Source: DATHBD01 sp035296325
GTDB lineage: Bacteria; Actinomycetota; Actinomycetes; Mycobacteriales; Micromonosporaceae
Assembly: GCA_035296325.1 (NCBI GenBank)
Contig: DATHBD010000081.1
Span: forward strand, 62,001-126,000
Reading direction: 5' to 3'
DNA length: 64,000 nt
Shown: piece after piece, positions 17,917 to 27,535 of the stretch
Position numbering within the stretch: position 1 is the first letter of the stretch
Layout: each line of letters opens with the position of its first letter
Program-made: the position numbers and the translations under genes
The notes under the pieces: generated by a model
What the model saw: the letters and a program-made list of their open reading frames with translations, nothing else
What the model was told of the DNA's origin: nothing
Database searches by the model: none

Positions 17917-19884
17917 TTATCGGGGCGCGTCCACCTGGAGGCGGATGACGTCGTACATCAGGCCGGCCATCGGGTCCATCCAGTTGTCCGCCGTGGGCGC
18001 GACGGGTGGCCGGGTCGGGGACAGCGTGATGACGTTCTCGCCGGGCCGGATCGCGCTGGCGGGGAAGGTGATCGGCGGAAGCTCGCGGTAAATGCCACGC
18101 CTGGCGTGCCGGTAGATACTGGCGTCACCGGGCGGCCCGGGCACCGGGGTGAAGCTCACGATGTCGACTCCGTTGAGCGCGACCCGCAGCGTGCCGAACA
18201 CCGAACCCGCGAGCGCGATGTCGAGCGTCGCGGTGCCGGCGGCGTATCCGGCCGAGTCGAACCGGATCTTCCACGTGGTCAGCGACCGGTCCGGGGTGGT
18301 GCCGCGCCAGGCGAGCTGCCGATCGGTGCCAGGGGTGCGGTACGCCGGTTGGAAGTAGTTCCACTTCTCCGCGATGTCGTCGACCCCCACCTTGAAGTCG
18401 ACGTCGTTCGGGAACTCGTACGGGTACTCGAGCCACGTCAGGTACTGGCGGTACCCGTTCGGGCCACCGTACATGTGGAACTCGCCGGCCGAGCGGTCCG
18501 GCGTGCCGATCTGCCACAGCGTCCTGCCGGCGCTGCGCGGGTAGAAGTGCAGGGTGCTCAGGTCGTGCGTCTTGCGCGCCCCGACGGTGACGCCGTGCTT
18601 CTTGTACTCGCCGAACACGCCGTCGACGAAGGCGGACAGGGTGTAGACCCCCGGCCGGACGTGGGGCACGGTGAACCGGCCCCGATCGTCGGCGCGGACG
18701 GAGTAGATGTACCCCTCGTTCTCGAACTGCCAGTCCCCGCCGGGGGCCGAAAGGATCACCCAGGCGTTCGCCGCCGACTGCCCGCCCTTGATCCGGAGGC
18801 GTCCGCTCACCGTCGACCGGGTGGTCGGCGCGTACAGCGGGTCGGACACCCAGGAGTATGGCCACCTGGCCTTTTCCTGCTGGGCCCGCTGCTTGGCCCG
18901 GTTCCACATGTCCTGCACGTTGGCGACCGGGTCGGTGGAGACCGCACTCTCATCGGCGTACAGGAAGAACGGGCCGTAGATCTTCTCCCAGCCCTTGTCC
19001 GGGATGAGCGCGGGGGTGCCGTAGTGGGAGGTGAACGGATGCCAGAGCAGGATCTCGCCCCGGTAGTAGTCGTGCGTGGTGAGTTCCTGCTTCGTCGGGC
19101 CGCCGACGAAGGCTTCCTTGCTGGCCTGGATCAGCGAGAGCCCGACCCTGCCGTTGGAGATCATGAAGACGTCGTTGTCGCCTTCGAGATTGGATTTGTT
19201 CTGGTACTTCGAGTAGAGCGTGCCGTCCGGCAGGATGTGGGTGGCGTCCTGCAGCACCAGCCACTGCTGGGTCTGTTCGATGGTCGGTCGCTGCTGCACG
19301 CCACGCTCGTCGTCGACCACGAAGTAGGTGAACGAGTCGTCCTCGGCGGAGAAGGCGTAGCGAAGCTGGCCGATGTTCAGGCCGTCCGGCATCTCGGTCG
19401 GGTACCGGAAGATCAGGTAGTAGTACAGGCCCGGCGCGTTGCGCTCCAGGGCCACGTGCGTTTCCACCACGAACGGCAGGAGGGCACTGTCGTTCACCGT
19501 GATGGCGATCTCCACCCGGTCCGGAGTCTGCGACACGACCCGGTACGACCCGCCGGAGACGGCCTTGACGAAGCTGGTCTCACCGATCCGGTAGTTGAAC
19601 GTGGTGTAGCCCCCGCCACGCGCGCCGCCGAGGATGTTGAAGCCCTCGTTGCCGTGGGCACTGCCGATGAGCTGCAACGAAGTCGTCCGCGCGTTCGCCT
19701 TGTTCACCGTGGCGCTGATCAATGAGTTCCGCAACGTGACGGTGGTGCCGTCGTCGATGAGTTCGACGTCGGTCGGCTCGGCGGCGAAGGCAGCACCCGG
19801 GCTGCCCAGCGCGGCGGTGCCGGCGGCGGCGCCGATCAGCCCCAACGCAGTCCGCCGGGTAATCCGTCGGGCGTCGTTCTCCAT
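17917..19884 (-). CDS. Rhamnogalacturonan lyase, polysaccharide lyase family 4 (copy 1)
   Basis: 655 residues. ATG 19884 is chosen because GAAGGAG lies six bases upstream. A Tat signal (RRITRRTALGLIGAAAG) precedes a secreted enzyme with the PL4 three-domain layout: catalytic beta-sandwich (about 35-340, with WHPFTSHYGTPAL), a fibronectin-like domain (about 365-450, VSGRLRIKGG...VPHVRPGVYTLSAFVDGVFGEY) and a carbohydrate-binding jelly roll (about 470-655) opening with the family hallmark LWQIGTPDRSAGEF. PL4 enzymes cleave the rhamnose-galacturonate backbone of pectin by beta-elimination. The gene lies between a terminator hairpin and a LacI repressor. Confidence 0.88.
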   Translation of the reverse strand: MENDARRITRRTALGLIGAAAGTAALGSPGAAFAAEPTDVELIDDGTTVTLRNSLISATVNKANARTTSLQLIGSAHGNEGFNILGGARGGGYTTFNYRIGETSFVKAVSGGSYRVVSQTPDRVEIAITVNDSALLPFVVETHVALERNAPGLYYYLIFRYPTEMPDGLNIGQLRYAFSAEDDSFTYFVVDDERGVQQRPTIEQTQQWLVLQDATHILPDGTLYSKYQNKSNLEGDNDVFMISNGRVGLSLIQASKEAFVGGPTKQELTTHDYYRGEILLWHPFTSHYGTPALIPDKGWEKIYGPFFLYADESAVSTDPVANVQDMWNRAKQRAQQEKARWPYSWVSDPLYAPTTRSTVSGRLRIKGGQSAANAWVILSAPGGDWQFENEGYIYSVRADDRGRFTVPHVRPGVYTLSAFVDGVFGEYKKHGVTVGARKTHDLSTLHFYPRSAGRTLWQIGTPDRSAGEFHMYGGPNGYRQYLTWLEYPYEFPNDVDFKVGVDDIAEKWNYFQPAYRTPGTDRQLAWRGTTPDRSLTTWKIRFDSAGYAAGTATLDIALAGSVFGTLRVALNGVDIVSFTPVPGPPGDASIYRHARRGIYRELPPITFPASAIRPGENVITLSPTRPPVAPTADNWMDPMAGLMYDVIRLQVDAPR

Positions 19885-19985
19885 GACCATCTCCTTCGTC
19901 GGACGGTGCCGCGCAGACCACGCACTTGGCGGGTGGCGGTCGGCCAGCGGCGGGCAGCGGACGGCGGGCGCGCCGTCAGGCCCCA

Positions 19986-19997
19986 TGAAACGATTCA
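19986..19997. promoter_or_regulatory. Weak candidate LacI-type operator TGAAACGATTCA
   Basis: TGAAACGATTCA differs at one position from the palindrome TGAAACGTTTCA, a common LacI-family half-site pair, and lies about 100 bp upstream of the PL4 start next to a LacI gene. The match is short, so this is tentative. Confidence 0.25.
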
Positions 19998-20116
19998 GCG
20001 TGGGGGGATGTCTGTCAATAGAACGATACGCCGATATCAGCCTCCCCCTCGGCGGGCTCGTTCATGACTCTCCCCGTCAATCGATGATCGCCGTAGCCGC
20101 GGGACCGCCCGGGTGG

Positions 20117-21163
20117 TCAGCGCTCGGATGGCGGTGGCGCGGTGCTGCCCCGGACCACCAGGGTGGTGGGCAACTCAATGCGGTCATGCTCCGGAACCCG
20201 GCCGACGGCAAGGTCCATGACCAGCTCCGCCGCCTTGGCGCCCATCTGCAGAAGGGGCTGGCGGACCGTGGTCAACGGCGGGCCGATCCACCGCACGAAT
20301 GCGAGATCGTCGAAGCCCACGACGCTCAGATCGCGCGGGATCCGCAGCCCCTGCTCGCGTGCCGCCTCGTAGACGCCGAGCGCCTGCAGATCGTTGGCGG
20401 TGAAGATCGCCGTCGGCGGATCCGGCAGCCGTAGCAGGTCACGGGCCTGGGTGAGGCCGCCCTCGACGTACAGCGGAGCGATCCGGAGCAGTTCGGGATC
20501 CACCGGCACGCCGGCCGCGTCGAGCGCCGCCCGGTACCCGTCCTGGCGGGCCCGGCAGCACACGAACTCGCTCGGGCCGTTGATCATCGCAATTCGCCGA
20601 TGGCCCAGTTCCAGGAGGTGTCGGGCGGCGACCAGACCGCCGTTCCAGTTCGTCGTGCCCACCGAGGTGCCCCGGTGGCTCGGTTCACCGGACGGATCGA
20701 GCGTCACCACTGGAATGGCGCGGCTGGCGAGCTGGGTGTGCTGGGCGGCGGTGAGCTGGGCCGACACGCCGATGACGCCGGTCGGGCGCCGCACCAGCAC
20801 CTGGCGCGCCCAGTCCTTGTCCGGCGTGAGCCGGCCGTACATCTCGGTGATCGTCGCCGTCAGCCCGTGTGGCCGGACCACCTGCTCGACACCTCGAATG
20901 ATCTCCAGCGCCCAGAGGCTGTCCAGCGCCTGGAAGACGAGCTCGATGATCGGGCTGGGCTCGGCCCGGCCGGTGCGCTGGTATCCCTGCACCCTGATGA
21001 CGTCCTCCACCCGCTGCCGCGTGCTGGAGGAAACCCCGGACCTGCCGTTGATGACCTTGGATACGGTCGGGGCCGACACGCCGGCCAGCGTGGCGATGCG
21101 CGCAACGGTGATCTCCCTGCGCCGATCGGCGCCGCCGGTCAGGTCAGTGTCGGAGGTCGTCAC
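20117..21163 (-). CDS. LacI-family transcriptional repressor
   Basis: 348 residues. The N-terminal LacI helix-turn-helix is clear (ITVARIATLAGVSAPTVSKVINGRSGVSSSTRQRVEDVI, about 18-56). It is followed by a periplasmic-binding-protein-like sugar domain (about 70-345; TGVIGVSAQLTAAQ, RRIAMINGP, PTAIFTANDLQALGVYEAARE, LSVVGFDDLAFVRWIGPPLTTVRQP). It lies between PL4 and GH9 genes, with palindromes near both, so it is the best candidate local regulator of the cell-wall-degradation genes. The inducer is probably an oligosaccharide (inference). Confidence 0.93.
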   Translation of the reverse strand: MTTSDTDLTGGADRRREITVARIATLAGVSAPTVSKVINGRSGVSSSTRQRVEDVIRVQGYQRTGRAEPSPIIELVFQALDSLWALEIIRGVEQVVRPHGLTATITEMYGRLTPDKDWARQVLVRRPTGVIGVSAQLTAAQHTQLASRAIPVVTLDPSGEPSHRGTSVGTTNWNGGLVAARHLLELGHRRIAMINGPSEFVCCRARQDGYRAALDAAGVPVDPELLRIAPLYVEGGLTQARDLLRLPDPPTAIFTANDLQALGVYEAAREQGLRIPRDLSVVGFDDLAFVRWIGPPLTTVRQPLLQMGAKAAELVMDLAVGRVPEHDRIELPTTLVVRGSTAPPPSER

Positions 21164-21531
21164 CGCCGCAGCCTATGTGACTACCCACGCGGATCGGGGG
21201 CCTGCCGAGCGTCGTTTCGAAAGTTTCGTACTTTCGAACGATCGATTGACCTGTACCGCTCCGTGCGTCAGGATGGCGGCTGGGCCGATCTGGCCGGCCG
21301 ACGCGTCATGACCAGTCTTGATTGGGTTGCGGTGCGCCGGGCAGACGAGCTTCAGCCCAGGTCAACCCGGACGCTTTGCCGGCACCTGACGCCGGCCCGC
21401 CGAACGAAAGCCGTGTCGCCGGATGACGAACGTTTCTGATCCGCCGCGACGTTGGCTGGCCACCGCCCGGCGTCCGGGTAGCTCAACGCCGTGACCCACG
21501 ATCTACGCACACCGATCTCTTGGAGTCATTC
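21164..21531. other. Divergent intergenic region upstream of the LacI and GH9 genes
   Basis: About 370 bp with no supported gene. The notable content is the inverted repeat at 21216-21238. The remainder shows no clear hairpin or promoter. Confidence 0.6.
21216..21238. promoter_or_regulatory. Candidate LacI-family operator, long inverted repeat
   Basis: Arms TTCGAAAGT (21216-21224) and ACTTTCGAA (21230-21238) are perfect complements around a 5-bp spacer. Nested inside is CGAAAGTTTCG (21218-21228), itself a perfect palindrome and a match to the CGAAAnTTTCG element of actinobacterial xylan and cellulose regulators. It lies 53 bp upstream of the LacI start, a typical autoregulatory position. Confidence 0.6.
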
Positions 21532-23805
21532 GTGAATGCGAGTCCCCACCGTTGGACGAGGCCACGTCGCGGCTTGGCCGTCGCGCTGATTGCCGGGTGT
21601 GCCGCGGTCGGTGTGGTCGTTGCCACCATGCCGAGCGCCAACGCCGCCGCGATCGGCCCTGAGCAGGTCGTCAACGGCACGTTCGACACCGGCACCGACC
21701 CGTGGTGGCCCTCCCCCACCACGTCGCTGTCCCTCGTCGACGGCCAGGCGTGCGCCGAGATCCCGGGCGGCACCGTCAATCGCTGGGACGTGATCGTCGG
21801 CCAGAACGACATCACGCTGGTCGCGGGCGAGACGTATGAGTTCAGCTTCTTCGCCAGGGGCAATCCGGAGGGCAACGTCGCGCGCGCGGTCGTCGGCCTG
21901 GCGGTCGCGCCGTACGACACCTACTTCGAGGCGAGCCCACCCACCAGCGTGTCGGGCAACGTCTACACGTACGTCTTCACCGCACGGACCAGCACCACAC
22001 AGGCCCAGGTCGGGTTCCAGGTCGGCGGGAACGCCAACCCGTTCACCTTCTGCGTCGACAACGTCTCGCTCCGGGGCGGGGCGGAAAAGCCGGTGTACGT
22101 GCCGCAGACCGGCCCGCGCGTGCGGGTCAACCAGGTCGCGTACGTGCCGGGCGGGCCCAAGAACGCCACCGTGGTCACCGAGGCGACCCAGCCCGTGGCC
22201 TGGCAGCTGCACAGCGCGGCCGGCGCGACCGTCGCCGAGGGTCAGACCGTCCCGCGGGGCGTCGACGTCTCCGCCGGGATCAACGTCCACTCCATCGACT
22301 TCACCTCGTACCGCGAGACTGGTACCGGGTTCACGCTGGTCGCCGACGGCGAGACCAGCCGCCCGTTCGACATCGCCACGGACCCGTACGAGCAGCTCCG
22401 CGCCGACGCGTTGAAGTACTTCTACACGCAGCGCAGCGGCATTGCCATCGATGACGCGCTCCGCCCCGGGTACGGCCGGCCGGCCGGTCACGTCAACGTC
22501 GCGCCGAACACCGGTGACAACAACGTCCCCTGCCAGCCCGGCGTGTGCGACTACACGCTGGACGTGCGCGGCGGCTGGTACGACGCCGGCGACCACGGCA
22601 AGTACGTGATCAACGGCGGCATCACGACGTGGCAGCTGCTCAGCCAGTACGAGCGCACCCGTACCGCACGGACGGTGGAGGCGGCCCGGCTCGGCGACAA
22701 CACGCTGGCCATCCCGGAGAGCGGCAACGGCGTCCCGGACATCCTCGATGAGGCCCGCTGGGAGCTGGACTTCATGCTCAGCATGCAGGTCCCGTTCGGC
22801 GACAAGTCCGGCATGGTGCACAACAAGGTCCACGACGACACCTGGACCGGCCTTCCGCTCCTGCCCCACCTGGATCCGAGGAAGCGGGAGCTGCACCCGC
22901 CCACCACCACCGCGACGCTGAACCTCGCGGCCACCGCGGCGCAGGCCGCCCGGCTGTTCCAGCCATTCGACCCCGGGTACGCCGCGCGGAACCTGAAGGC
23001 CGCGACGCGCGCGTGGGACGCCGCGCTGCACCATCCGGCGATCTACGGCTCCCCCACCGACGCCGAGGGTGGCGGCGCCTACGCCGACGCCGACGCCACC
23101 GACGAGTTCTACTGGGCGGCCGCGGAGCTGTACCTCACGACCGGCGAGAAGAAGTACGCCGACCACATCCTCGCCTCGCCCCTGCACACGGCGGACATCT
23201 TCGGCCCGGCCTCGCTGGACTGGGGCCACACCGCGGTGCCCGCCCGGATGGACCTGGCCACCGTGCCGAACCGGCTGCCGGACCGGGACCGGGTCAGGCA
23301 GTCGGTCGTCGCCGGCGCCGACCGCTACCTCGCCACGCAGGCCGCCCAGCCCTGGGGTGTGCCGTACGCGCCCACCAACAACAACTGGGACTGGGGGTCG
23401 AACAACCTGGTGCTCAACAACATGGTGGTGATGGCGCACGCCTTCGACATCACCGGCGACGAGAAGTACCGCGACGGCGTGCTGCAGGGCATGGACTACA
23501 TCCTCGGCCGCAACGCCCTCAACCAGTCGTACGTCACCGGGTACGGCGAGGTCAGCTCGCAGAACCAGCACAGCCGGTGGTACGCCCGCCAGCTCGACCC
23601 CACGTTGCCCAACCCGCCGCGGGGCACGCTCGCCGGGGGACCGAACTCCAGCATCCAGGACCCGTTCGCCCAAGGGTTGATCTCGGGCTGCGTCGGCCAG
23701 TTCTGCTACGTCGACGACATCCAGTCCTGGTCCACCAATGAGACAGCCCTGAACTGGAACAGCGCTCTGGCCTGGACCGCCTCGTTCCTCGCCGACCAGG
23801 CCTGA
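21532..23805 (+). CDS. Secreted endoglucanase, glycoside hydrolase family 9
   Basis: 757 residues from GTG 21532, preceded by TTGGAG six bases upstream. Order: signal peptide (about 10-40), CBM4/9-type carbohydrate module (about 42-185, VVNGTFDTGTDPWW...FCVDNVSLRGG), CelD-type Ig-like domain (about 195-280, RVRVNQVAYVPGGPKNATVV) and the GH9 (alpha/alpha)6 barrel. Catalytic signatures are present: GGWYDAGDHGKYV with the paired Asp base region, and YVDDIQSWSTNETALNWN with the acid Glu. It should hydrolyse beta-1,4-glucan outside the cell. It is followed after 41 bp by the GH6 gene, so the two cellulases are probably one transcript. Confidence 0.95.
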   Translation: MNASPHRWTRPRRGLAVALIAGCAAVGVVVATMPSANAAAIGPEQVVNGTFDTGTDPWWPSPTTSLSLVDGQACAEIPGGTVNRWDVIVGQNDITLVAGETYEFSFFARGNPEGNVARAVVGLAVAPYDTYFEASPPTSVSGNVYTYVFTARTSTTQAQVGFQVGGNANPFTFCVDNVSLRGGAEKPVYVPQTGPRVRVNQVAYVPGGPKNATVVTEATQPVAWQLHSAAGATVAEGQTVPRGVDVSAGINVHSIDFTSYRETGTGFTLVADGETSRPFDIATDPYEQLRADALKYFYTQRSGIAIDDALRPGYGRPAGHVNVAPNTGDNNVPCQPGVCDYTLDVRGGWYDAGDHGKYVINGGITTWQLLSQYERTRTARTVEAARLGDNTLAIPESGNGVPDILDEARWELDFMLSMQVPFGDKSGMVHNKVHDDTWTGLPLLPHLDPRKRELHPPTTTATLNLAATAAQAARLFQPFDPGYAARNLKAATRAWDAALHHPAIYGSPTDAEGGGAYADADATDEFYWAAAELYLTTGEKKYADHILASPLHTADIFGPASLDWGHTAVPARMDLATVPNRLPDRDRVRQSVVAGADRYLATQAAQPWGVPYAPTNNNWDWGSNNLVLNNMVVMAHAFDITGDEKYRDGVLQGMDYILGRNALNQSYVTGYGEVSSQNQHSRWYARQLDPTLPNPPRGTLAGGPNSSIQDPFAQGLISGCVGQFCYVDDIQSWSTNETALNWNSALAWTASFLADQA

Positions 23806-23846
23806 CTCCGTCCCGCGGCACCACCCCGCCACCGAAAGGACTGCCC

Positions 23847-25280
23847 GTGTCACCTCGCACTCCGCGGAGACATCGCCGCCTCACGATGTCCGTCGCCACG
23901 GTTGCCATGGCCGCCACGGCCGTCGCGGCCGGCTGGTTCGCCGCCGGCACCGCATCGGCCGGAGCCCTGTCCGGCACGCTCTACCGCGACCCGAACGGGC
24001 AGGTGGTCCGGTGGGTCAACGCCAACCCGAACGACCCCCGCACGCCGGTGATCCGGGACAAGGTGGCGAGCCAGCCCCAGGCCCACTGGATGTCCGGGTT
24101 CAACGTCAACACGGTGACCGCTGAGGTGTCGTCGCTGGTCAACGCCGCGAACGCGGTCAACCAGGTGCCCGTGCTGACCGCGTACGGCATTCCGTTCCGC
24201 GACTGCGGCGGCGCCAGCGCCGGCGGAGCTGCCGACTTCCCCCAGTACCAGCAGTGGATCTCGAACTACGCGCGCGGACTGGGTAACCGGCTTGTGGTCA
24301 TCATCCTGGAGACCGACGCGCTCGCGCTGCAGGACTGCCTGAACGCCAGCCAGCTCCAGGCACGCCAGCAGGCCATCGCCACGGCGGCGCAGACCCTCAA
24401 GGCGGCGAACCCGAACGCCAGGGTGTACCTCGATGGGGGCCACTCGGCGTGGCACCCCGCCCCGGTCATGGCCGCCCGGCTCGCCGCCGCGGGCATGCAG
24501 TACGCCGACGGCTTCTTCACGAACGTCGCCAACTACCGACCGACCTCCGACGAGGCGGCGTACGGTCGGGCGATCATCGCCGAGCTCGCGGCCCGTGGTC
24601 TGCCGGGCAAGCGGCAGATCATCGACACCAGCCGCAACGGCGGCGCGACCGGCGCACAGGGCGACTGGTGCGGCGATGACGACACCGACCGCCGCATCGG
24701 CCAGTACCCCACCCTGGACACCGGCGACCCGAACATCGACGGCTACCTGTGGATCAAGCGGCCGGGCGAGGCGGACGGGTGCCGGTACACCCCCGGCACC
24801 TTCCTTCCCGACCTGACCTACAACCAGGCCAGCAGCGCGCCGTACCCGGGCAGCGCCCCGGTCACGCCGCCGGTCACCACGCCGCCGGTCACCACGCCGC
24901 CGGTGACCACGCCGCCGGTGACCACGCCGGTCAACACCATTTCGCCGGTCATCACGCCGGTCAACACCATTCCGCCGGTCACCGGGGGCGGGTGCACGGC
25001 CGTGTACCGGACGGCGAACTTCTGGCCGGGCGGCTTCGAGGGCCAGGTCACCGTCACGGCCGGCGCAGCATCGATCAGCAACTGGGCCGTCACCTGGACA
25101 CTGGGTTCCGGTCAGTCTGTCAGCCAGGTCTGGAACGGTGCACTGAGCGCCGGCGGATCCGCGGTCACGGTGCGCAGCGCCGTCTGGAACGGGCCGGTCC
25201 CGGCCGGGGGCTCGGCCACCTTCGGCTTCATCGGTACCGGCGCACCGACCACACCGGCCGTCGCCTGCACCACGAACTGA
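23847..25280 (+). CDS. Secreted cellulase, glycoside hydrolase family 6 with C-terminal CBM2
   Basis: 477 residues, GTG 23847 with AAAGGA upstream. Signal peptide (about 12-39), GH6 catalytic domain (about 45-330), Pro/Thr/Val linker (about 340-375) and CBM2 (about 378-477; CTAVYRTANFWPGGFEGQVTVTAG, SNWAVTWTL, WNG). GH6 active-site regions are visible: YGIPFRDCGG, VVIILETDAL (acid Asp), DGGHSAWHPAP and the DTSRNG/GDWC region. The usual EPD of the second signature reads ETD here, an uncommon substitution beside the catalytic acid. It pairs with GH9 for cellulose breakdown. Confidence 0.94.
   Translation: MSPRTPRRHRRLTMSVATVAMAATAVAAGWFAAGTASAGALSGTLYRDPNGQVVRWVNANPNDPRTPVIRDKVASQPQAHWMSGFNVNTVTAEVSSLVNAANAVNQVPVLTAYGIPFRDCGGASAGGAADFPQYQQWISNYARGLGNRLVVIILETDALALQDCLNASQLQARQQAIATAAQTLKAANPNARVYLDGGHSAWHPAPVMAARLAAAGMQYADGFFTNVANYRPTSDEAAYGRAIIAELAARGLPGKRQIIDTSRNGGATGAQGDWCGDDDTDRRIGQYPTLDTGDPNIDGYLWIKRPGEADGCRYTPGTFLPDLTYNQASSAPYPGSAPVTPPVTTPPVTTPPVTTPPVTTPVNTISPVITPVNTIPPVTGGGCTAVYRTANFWPGGFEGQVTVTAGAASISNWAVTWTLGSGQSVSQVWNGALSAGGSAVTVRSAVWNGPVPAGGSATFGFIGTGAPTTPAVACTTN
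24864..24983 (+). repeat. Tandem repeats encoding the GH6-CBM2 linker
   Basis: Four 15-bp units (acgccgccggtcacc type, 24864-24923) are followed by two 30-bp units (24924-24983) that differ at a few bases. They encode a TPPVT-type and a TPVNT-I-PVI-type linker. Such repeats probably expand by slippage. Confidence 0.9.
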
Positions 25281-25290
25281 CCAACCAGCC

Positions 25291-25324
25291 CGCCAGGGGT
25301 CGGCCGCACGGCCGGCCCCTGGCG
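25291..25324 (+). terminator. Terminator hairpin after the cellulase genes
   Basis: Long stem: CGCCAGGGG/CCCCTGGCG plus inner CGGCCG/CGGCCG, joined by one T-G wobble, with a 2-base loop, starting 11 bp after the GH6 stop. Confidence 0.85.
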
Positions 25325-25445
25325 CGTGCCTTGACGGGGTGACCGAACACATCTAGCTTTGCCGATACATAGTCCTTTGCTCGATCTTCACCCGCCTGCC
25401 TGGCGTCGGCCGCTCATCGACGCTTCGCCCTCGCCGGAGGTGCCC

Positions 25446-27347
25446 GTGCCCAGCCGTAGGGATTTTCACCGTCTGACCCTGGCTGGCGCCGCGGGCGCCG
25501 CCGTCCCGGCAGCGACCTGGGCAACCGTGCACTCCGCGACGGCGGCACAGGCGGCCACCACGCCGTCGGTGACGGAAACCAGCTCGAGCGTCACGGTCAA
25601 TAACGGACGGGTTCAGCTGGTGGTCGGCAAGTCCAGCGGTGGTCGGGCGACCTCGTTGCGACTGAACGGTAGGGAACTCCTCGGCGGTGGCGGCGTCGGC
25701 TACTTCGATGCCGTGTCGGCCGCGGTCGGTACCCCCGTCGCACTGCCTGCGGCGACCACCAGGTACACGGTCCGGCGCGGTGACGGATTCGTGGACGTGG
25801 CGTGCGAGACCGGCCCCACGAGCAGTGCCCCCTTCACCATCGTGCGCCACTTCATCGTCCGCGGCGAAGAGCCCGGCATCCACCTGGCGACCGAGTTCCG
25901 GCACTCTGCCGCGGTGCACGCGTTCCGCAGCGAGCAGCACCGCTTCGTGCTCCGCGTGGACCCGGCGATCTTCACGAACGCGTCGGTCGAGGACGACCCC
26001 ATGGGCGTGCCCTGGCGCGCGGCGGCGTCGACGTTGCCGACCCCGGCACAGTTGCGCAGTGCCCCCGCGGTGATGGACGCGACCGACGACCTCACCGGGC
26101 TCGGCTCGCGGTACCCGCGGCGGTACTACACCAAGTACGACTGGACCACGTACATGAAGGACCACGTGCTGCACGGCCTGTACGGCAACGGGTACGGCGT
26201 CTGGGTGGTGCTCGCCAACAAGGAGGCGTTCAACGGCGGACCCACCCGCCAGGACCTCACGCTGCACCAGACGGAGACCACACCGCTGGTGCTGATCGAG
26301 CCGCAGGCCACGCACTACGGCTCGCCGGCGCTGGAGGTGCGCGGGGACTGGAGCAAGACGTACGGGCCGTACTTCGTGTACCTCAACACCGGTACCGATC
26401 CGGTCGCGATGCGCGCCGATGCCATGAGGTACACGAGCCCCGCGTACCACCAGGCGTTCTACGACCAGGTCGCGTTGCCGGGCTGGGTCCCCGCCGCGCG
26501 GCGGGCCACGGTGACCGGCCGGGTCACCATCCCCGGCGCGGCGAGCATGACCGGTGCCGTGGCGATGCTGTCCGACAACCGGACCGACTTCCAGCGCACG
26601 GTGCTCGGCTACCAGTACTGGACCGACACCAACCCGGACGGTTCCTTCACGCTGCCCAACGTCCGCCCCGGCACATACCGGCTCACCGTCTACCAGTCCG
26701 GCGTCTGGGGCGTGTACGTCCGCGACGACGTGGTGGTGACGGCCGGGCAGCCGCTGCGGCTGGCCGACGCCGCCTGGGTGCCGGTGACCAACGGCCGGAC
26801 GCTGTGGCAGATCGGCACGCCCGACCGCAGTTCGGCCGAGTTCCGCCGGGGCCGGGAGTTCCGGCAGTGGGGCATGGAACGGACCTACCCCAGAGACTTC
26901 CCCAACGGCGTCACCTACACGGTCGGCACCAGTACGAACGCCGACTGGAACTACGTGCAGTACCAGTTGGTCAACGGCGCGGTGGCGCCCCCGTGGCGGA
27001 TCCGGTTCAACCTGGAGACCGCTCCCCCGAGCGGTTCCACGGCCACCTTGACGATCGCGCTCGCGGCGTGGTCGCTGGACACCGCACGCCCGGTGCCCGC
27101 CCAGAACACCAACCTCACCATCGGCGTGAACGCCGGTGCCCCGATGGTGTGGCCGTTCACGCCCGAGGACGCCCGGGGCTCGCTGTACCGGAGTGGCTCA
27201 AGCGGCCGGGTCTACCGCCGGGAGTTCCGCTTCGCCGGGTCGCTGCTGCGGGCGGGCATGAACGAGATCACCCTGCAGATCAATGCCGGCATCGCCAACT
27301 CGTCGAACTGGACCGCGTACGACGCGATCCGTCTGGAGCTCAGCTGA
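25446..27347 (+). CDS. Rhamnogalacturonan lyase, polysaccharide lyase family 4 (copy 2)
   Basis: 633 residues from GTG 25446 with GGAGG five bases upstream. A Tat signal (SRRDFHRLTLAGAAGAAVPA) is followed by the PL4 plan: catalytic beta-sandwich (about 40-345; GGPTRQDLTLHQTE, ATHYGSPAL), fibronectin-like domain (about 365-450; TVTGRVTIPGA, LPNVRPGTYRLTVYQSGVWGVY) and C-terminal jelly roll (about 465-633) with LWQIGTPDRSSAEF. Length and architecture match copy 1 but the sequences are well diverged, so this is not a recent duplication. It probably attacks pectin rhamnogalacturonan with a different fine specificity (inference). Confidence 0.88.
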   Translation: MPSRRDFHRLTLAGAAGAAVPAATWATVHSATAAQAATTPSVTETSSSVTVNNGRVQLVVGKSSGGRATSLRLNGRELLGGGGVGYFDAVSAAVGTPVALPAATTRYTVRRGDGFVDVACETGPTSSAPFTIVRHFIVRGEEPGIHLATEFRHSAAVHAFRSEQHRFVLRVDPAIFTNASVEDDPMGVPWRAAASTLPTPAQLRSAPAVMDATDDLTGLGSRYPRRYYTKYDWTTYMKDHVLHGLYGNGYGVWVVLANKEAFNGGPTRQDLTLHQTETTPLVLIEPQATHYGSPALEVRGDWSKTYGPYFVYLNTGTDPVAMRADAMRYTSPAYHQAFYDQVALPGWVPAARRATVTGRVTIPGAASMTGAVAMLSDNRTDFQRTVLGYQYWTDTNPDGSFTLPNVRPGTYRLTVYQSGVWGVYVRDDVVVTAGQPLRLADAAWVPVTNGRTLWQIGTPDRSSAEFRRGREFRQWGMERTYPRDFPNGVTYTVGTSTNADWNYVQYQLVNGAVAPPWRIRFNLETAPPSGSTATLTIALAAWSLDTARPVPAQNTNLTIGVNAGAPMVWPFTPEDARGSLYRSGSSGRVYRREFRFAGSLLRAGMNEITLQINAGIANSSNWTAYDAIRLELS

Positions 27348-27535
27348 CTGACTTCTGCGTCGCCGCGGTGGGGCAGGGCGGTGGCTCCCCATAGGCGGCG
27401 CCTGTCGGGTGTTGTGATGAATCGCCCCCCCTAACGTCCCGATCATGCGCGCGTCTAGTGACTCTGCGTAGCGGACCCCTCATGGTGATGTAAGCCGGTT
27501 CTCAGCTGTTGGCTCCGGTGGATCAAGGGGGATAC

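Noticed and set aside
21526..23853. Long minus-strand frame opposite the GH9 gene
   Set aside because: It is a shadow of the high-GC GH9 coding region, with only low-complexity Val/Arg/Gly sequence.
24864..24983. Repeat array in the GH6 gene as a CRISPR-like element
   Set aside because: The repeats are in frame and encode a Pro/Thr linker between the catalytic domain and the CBM2.
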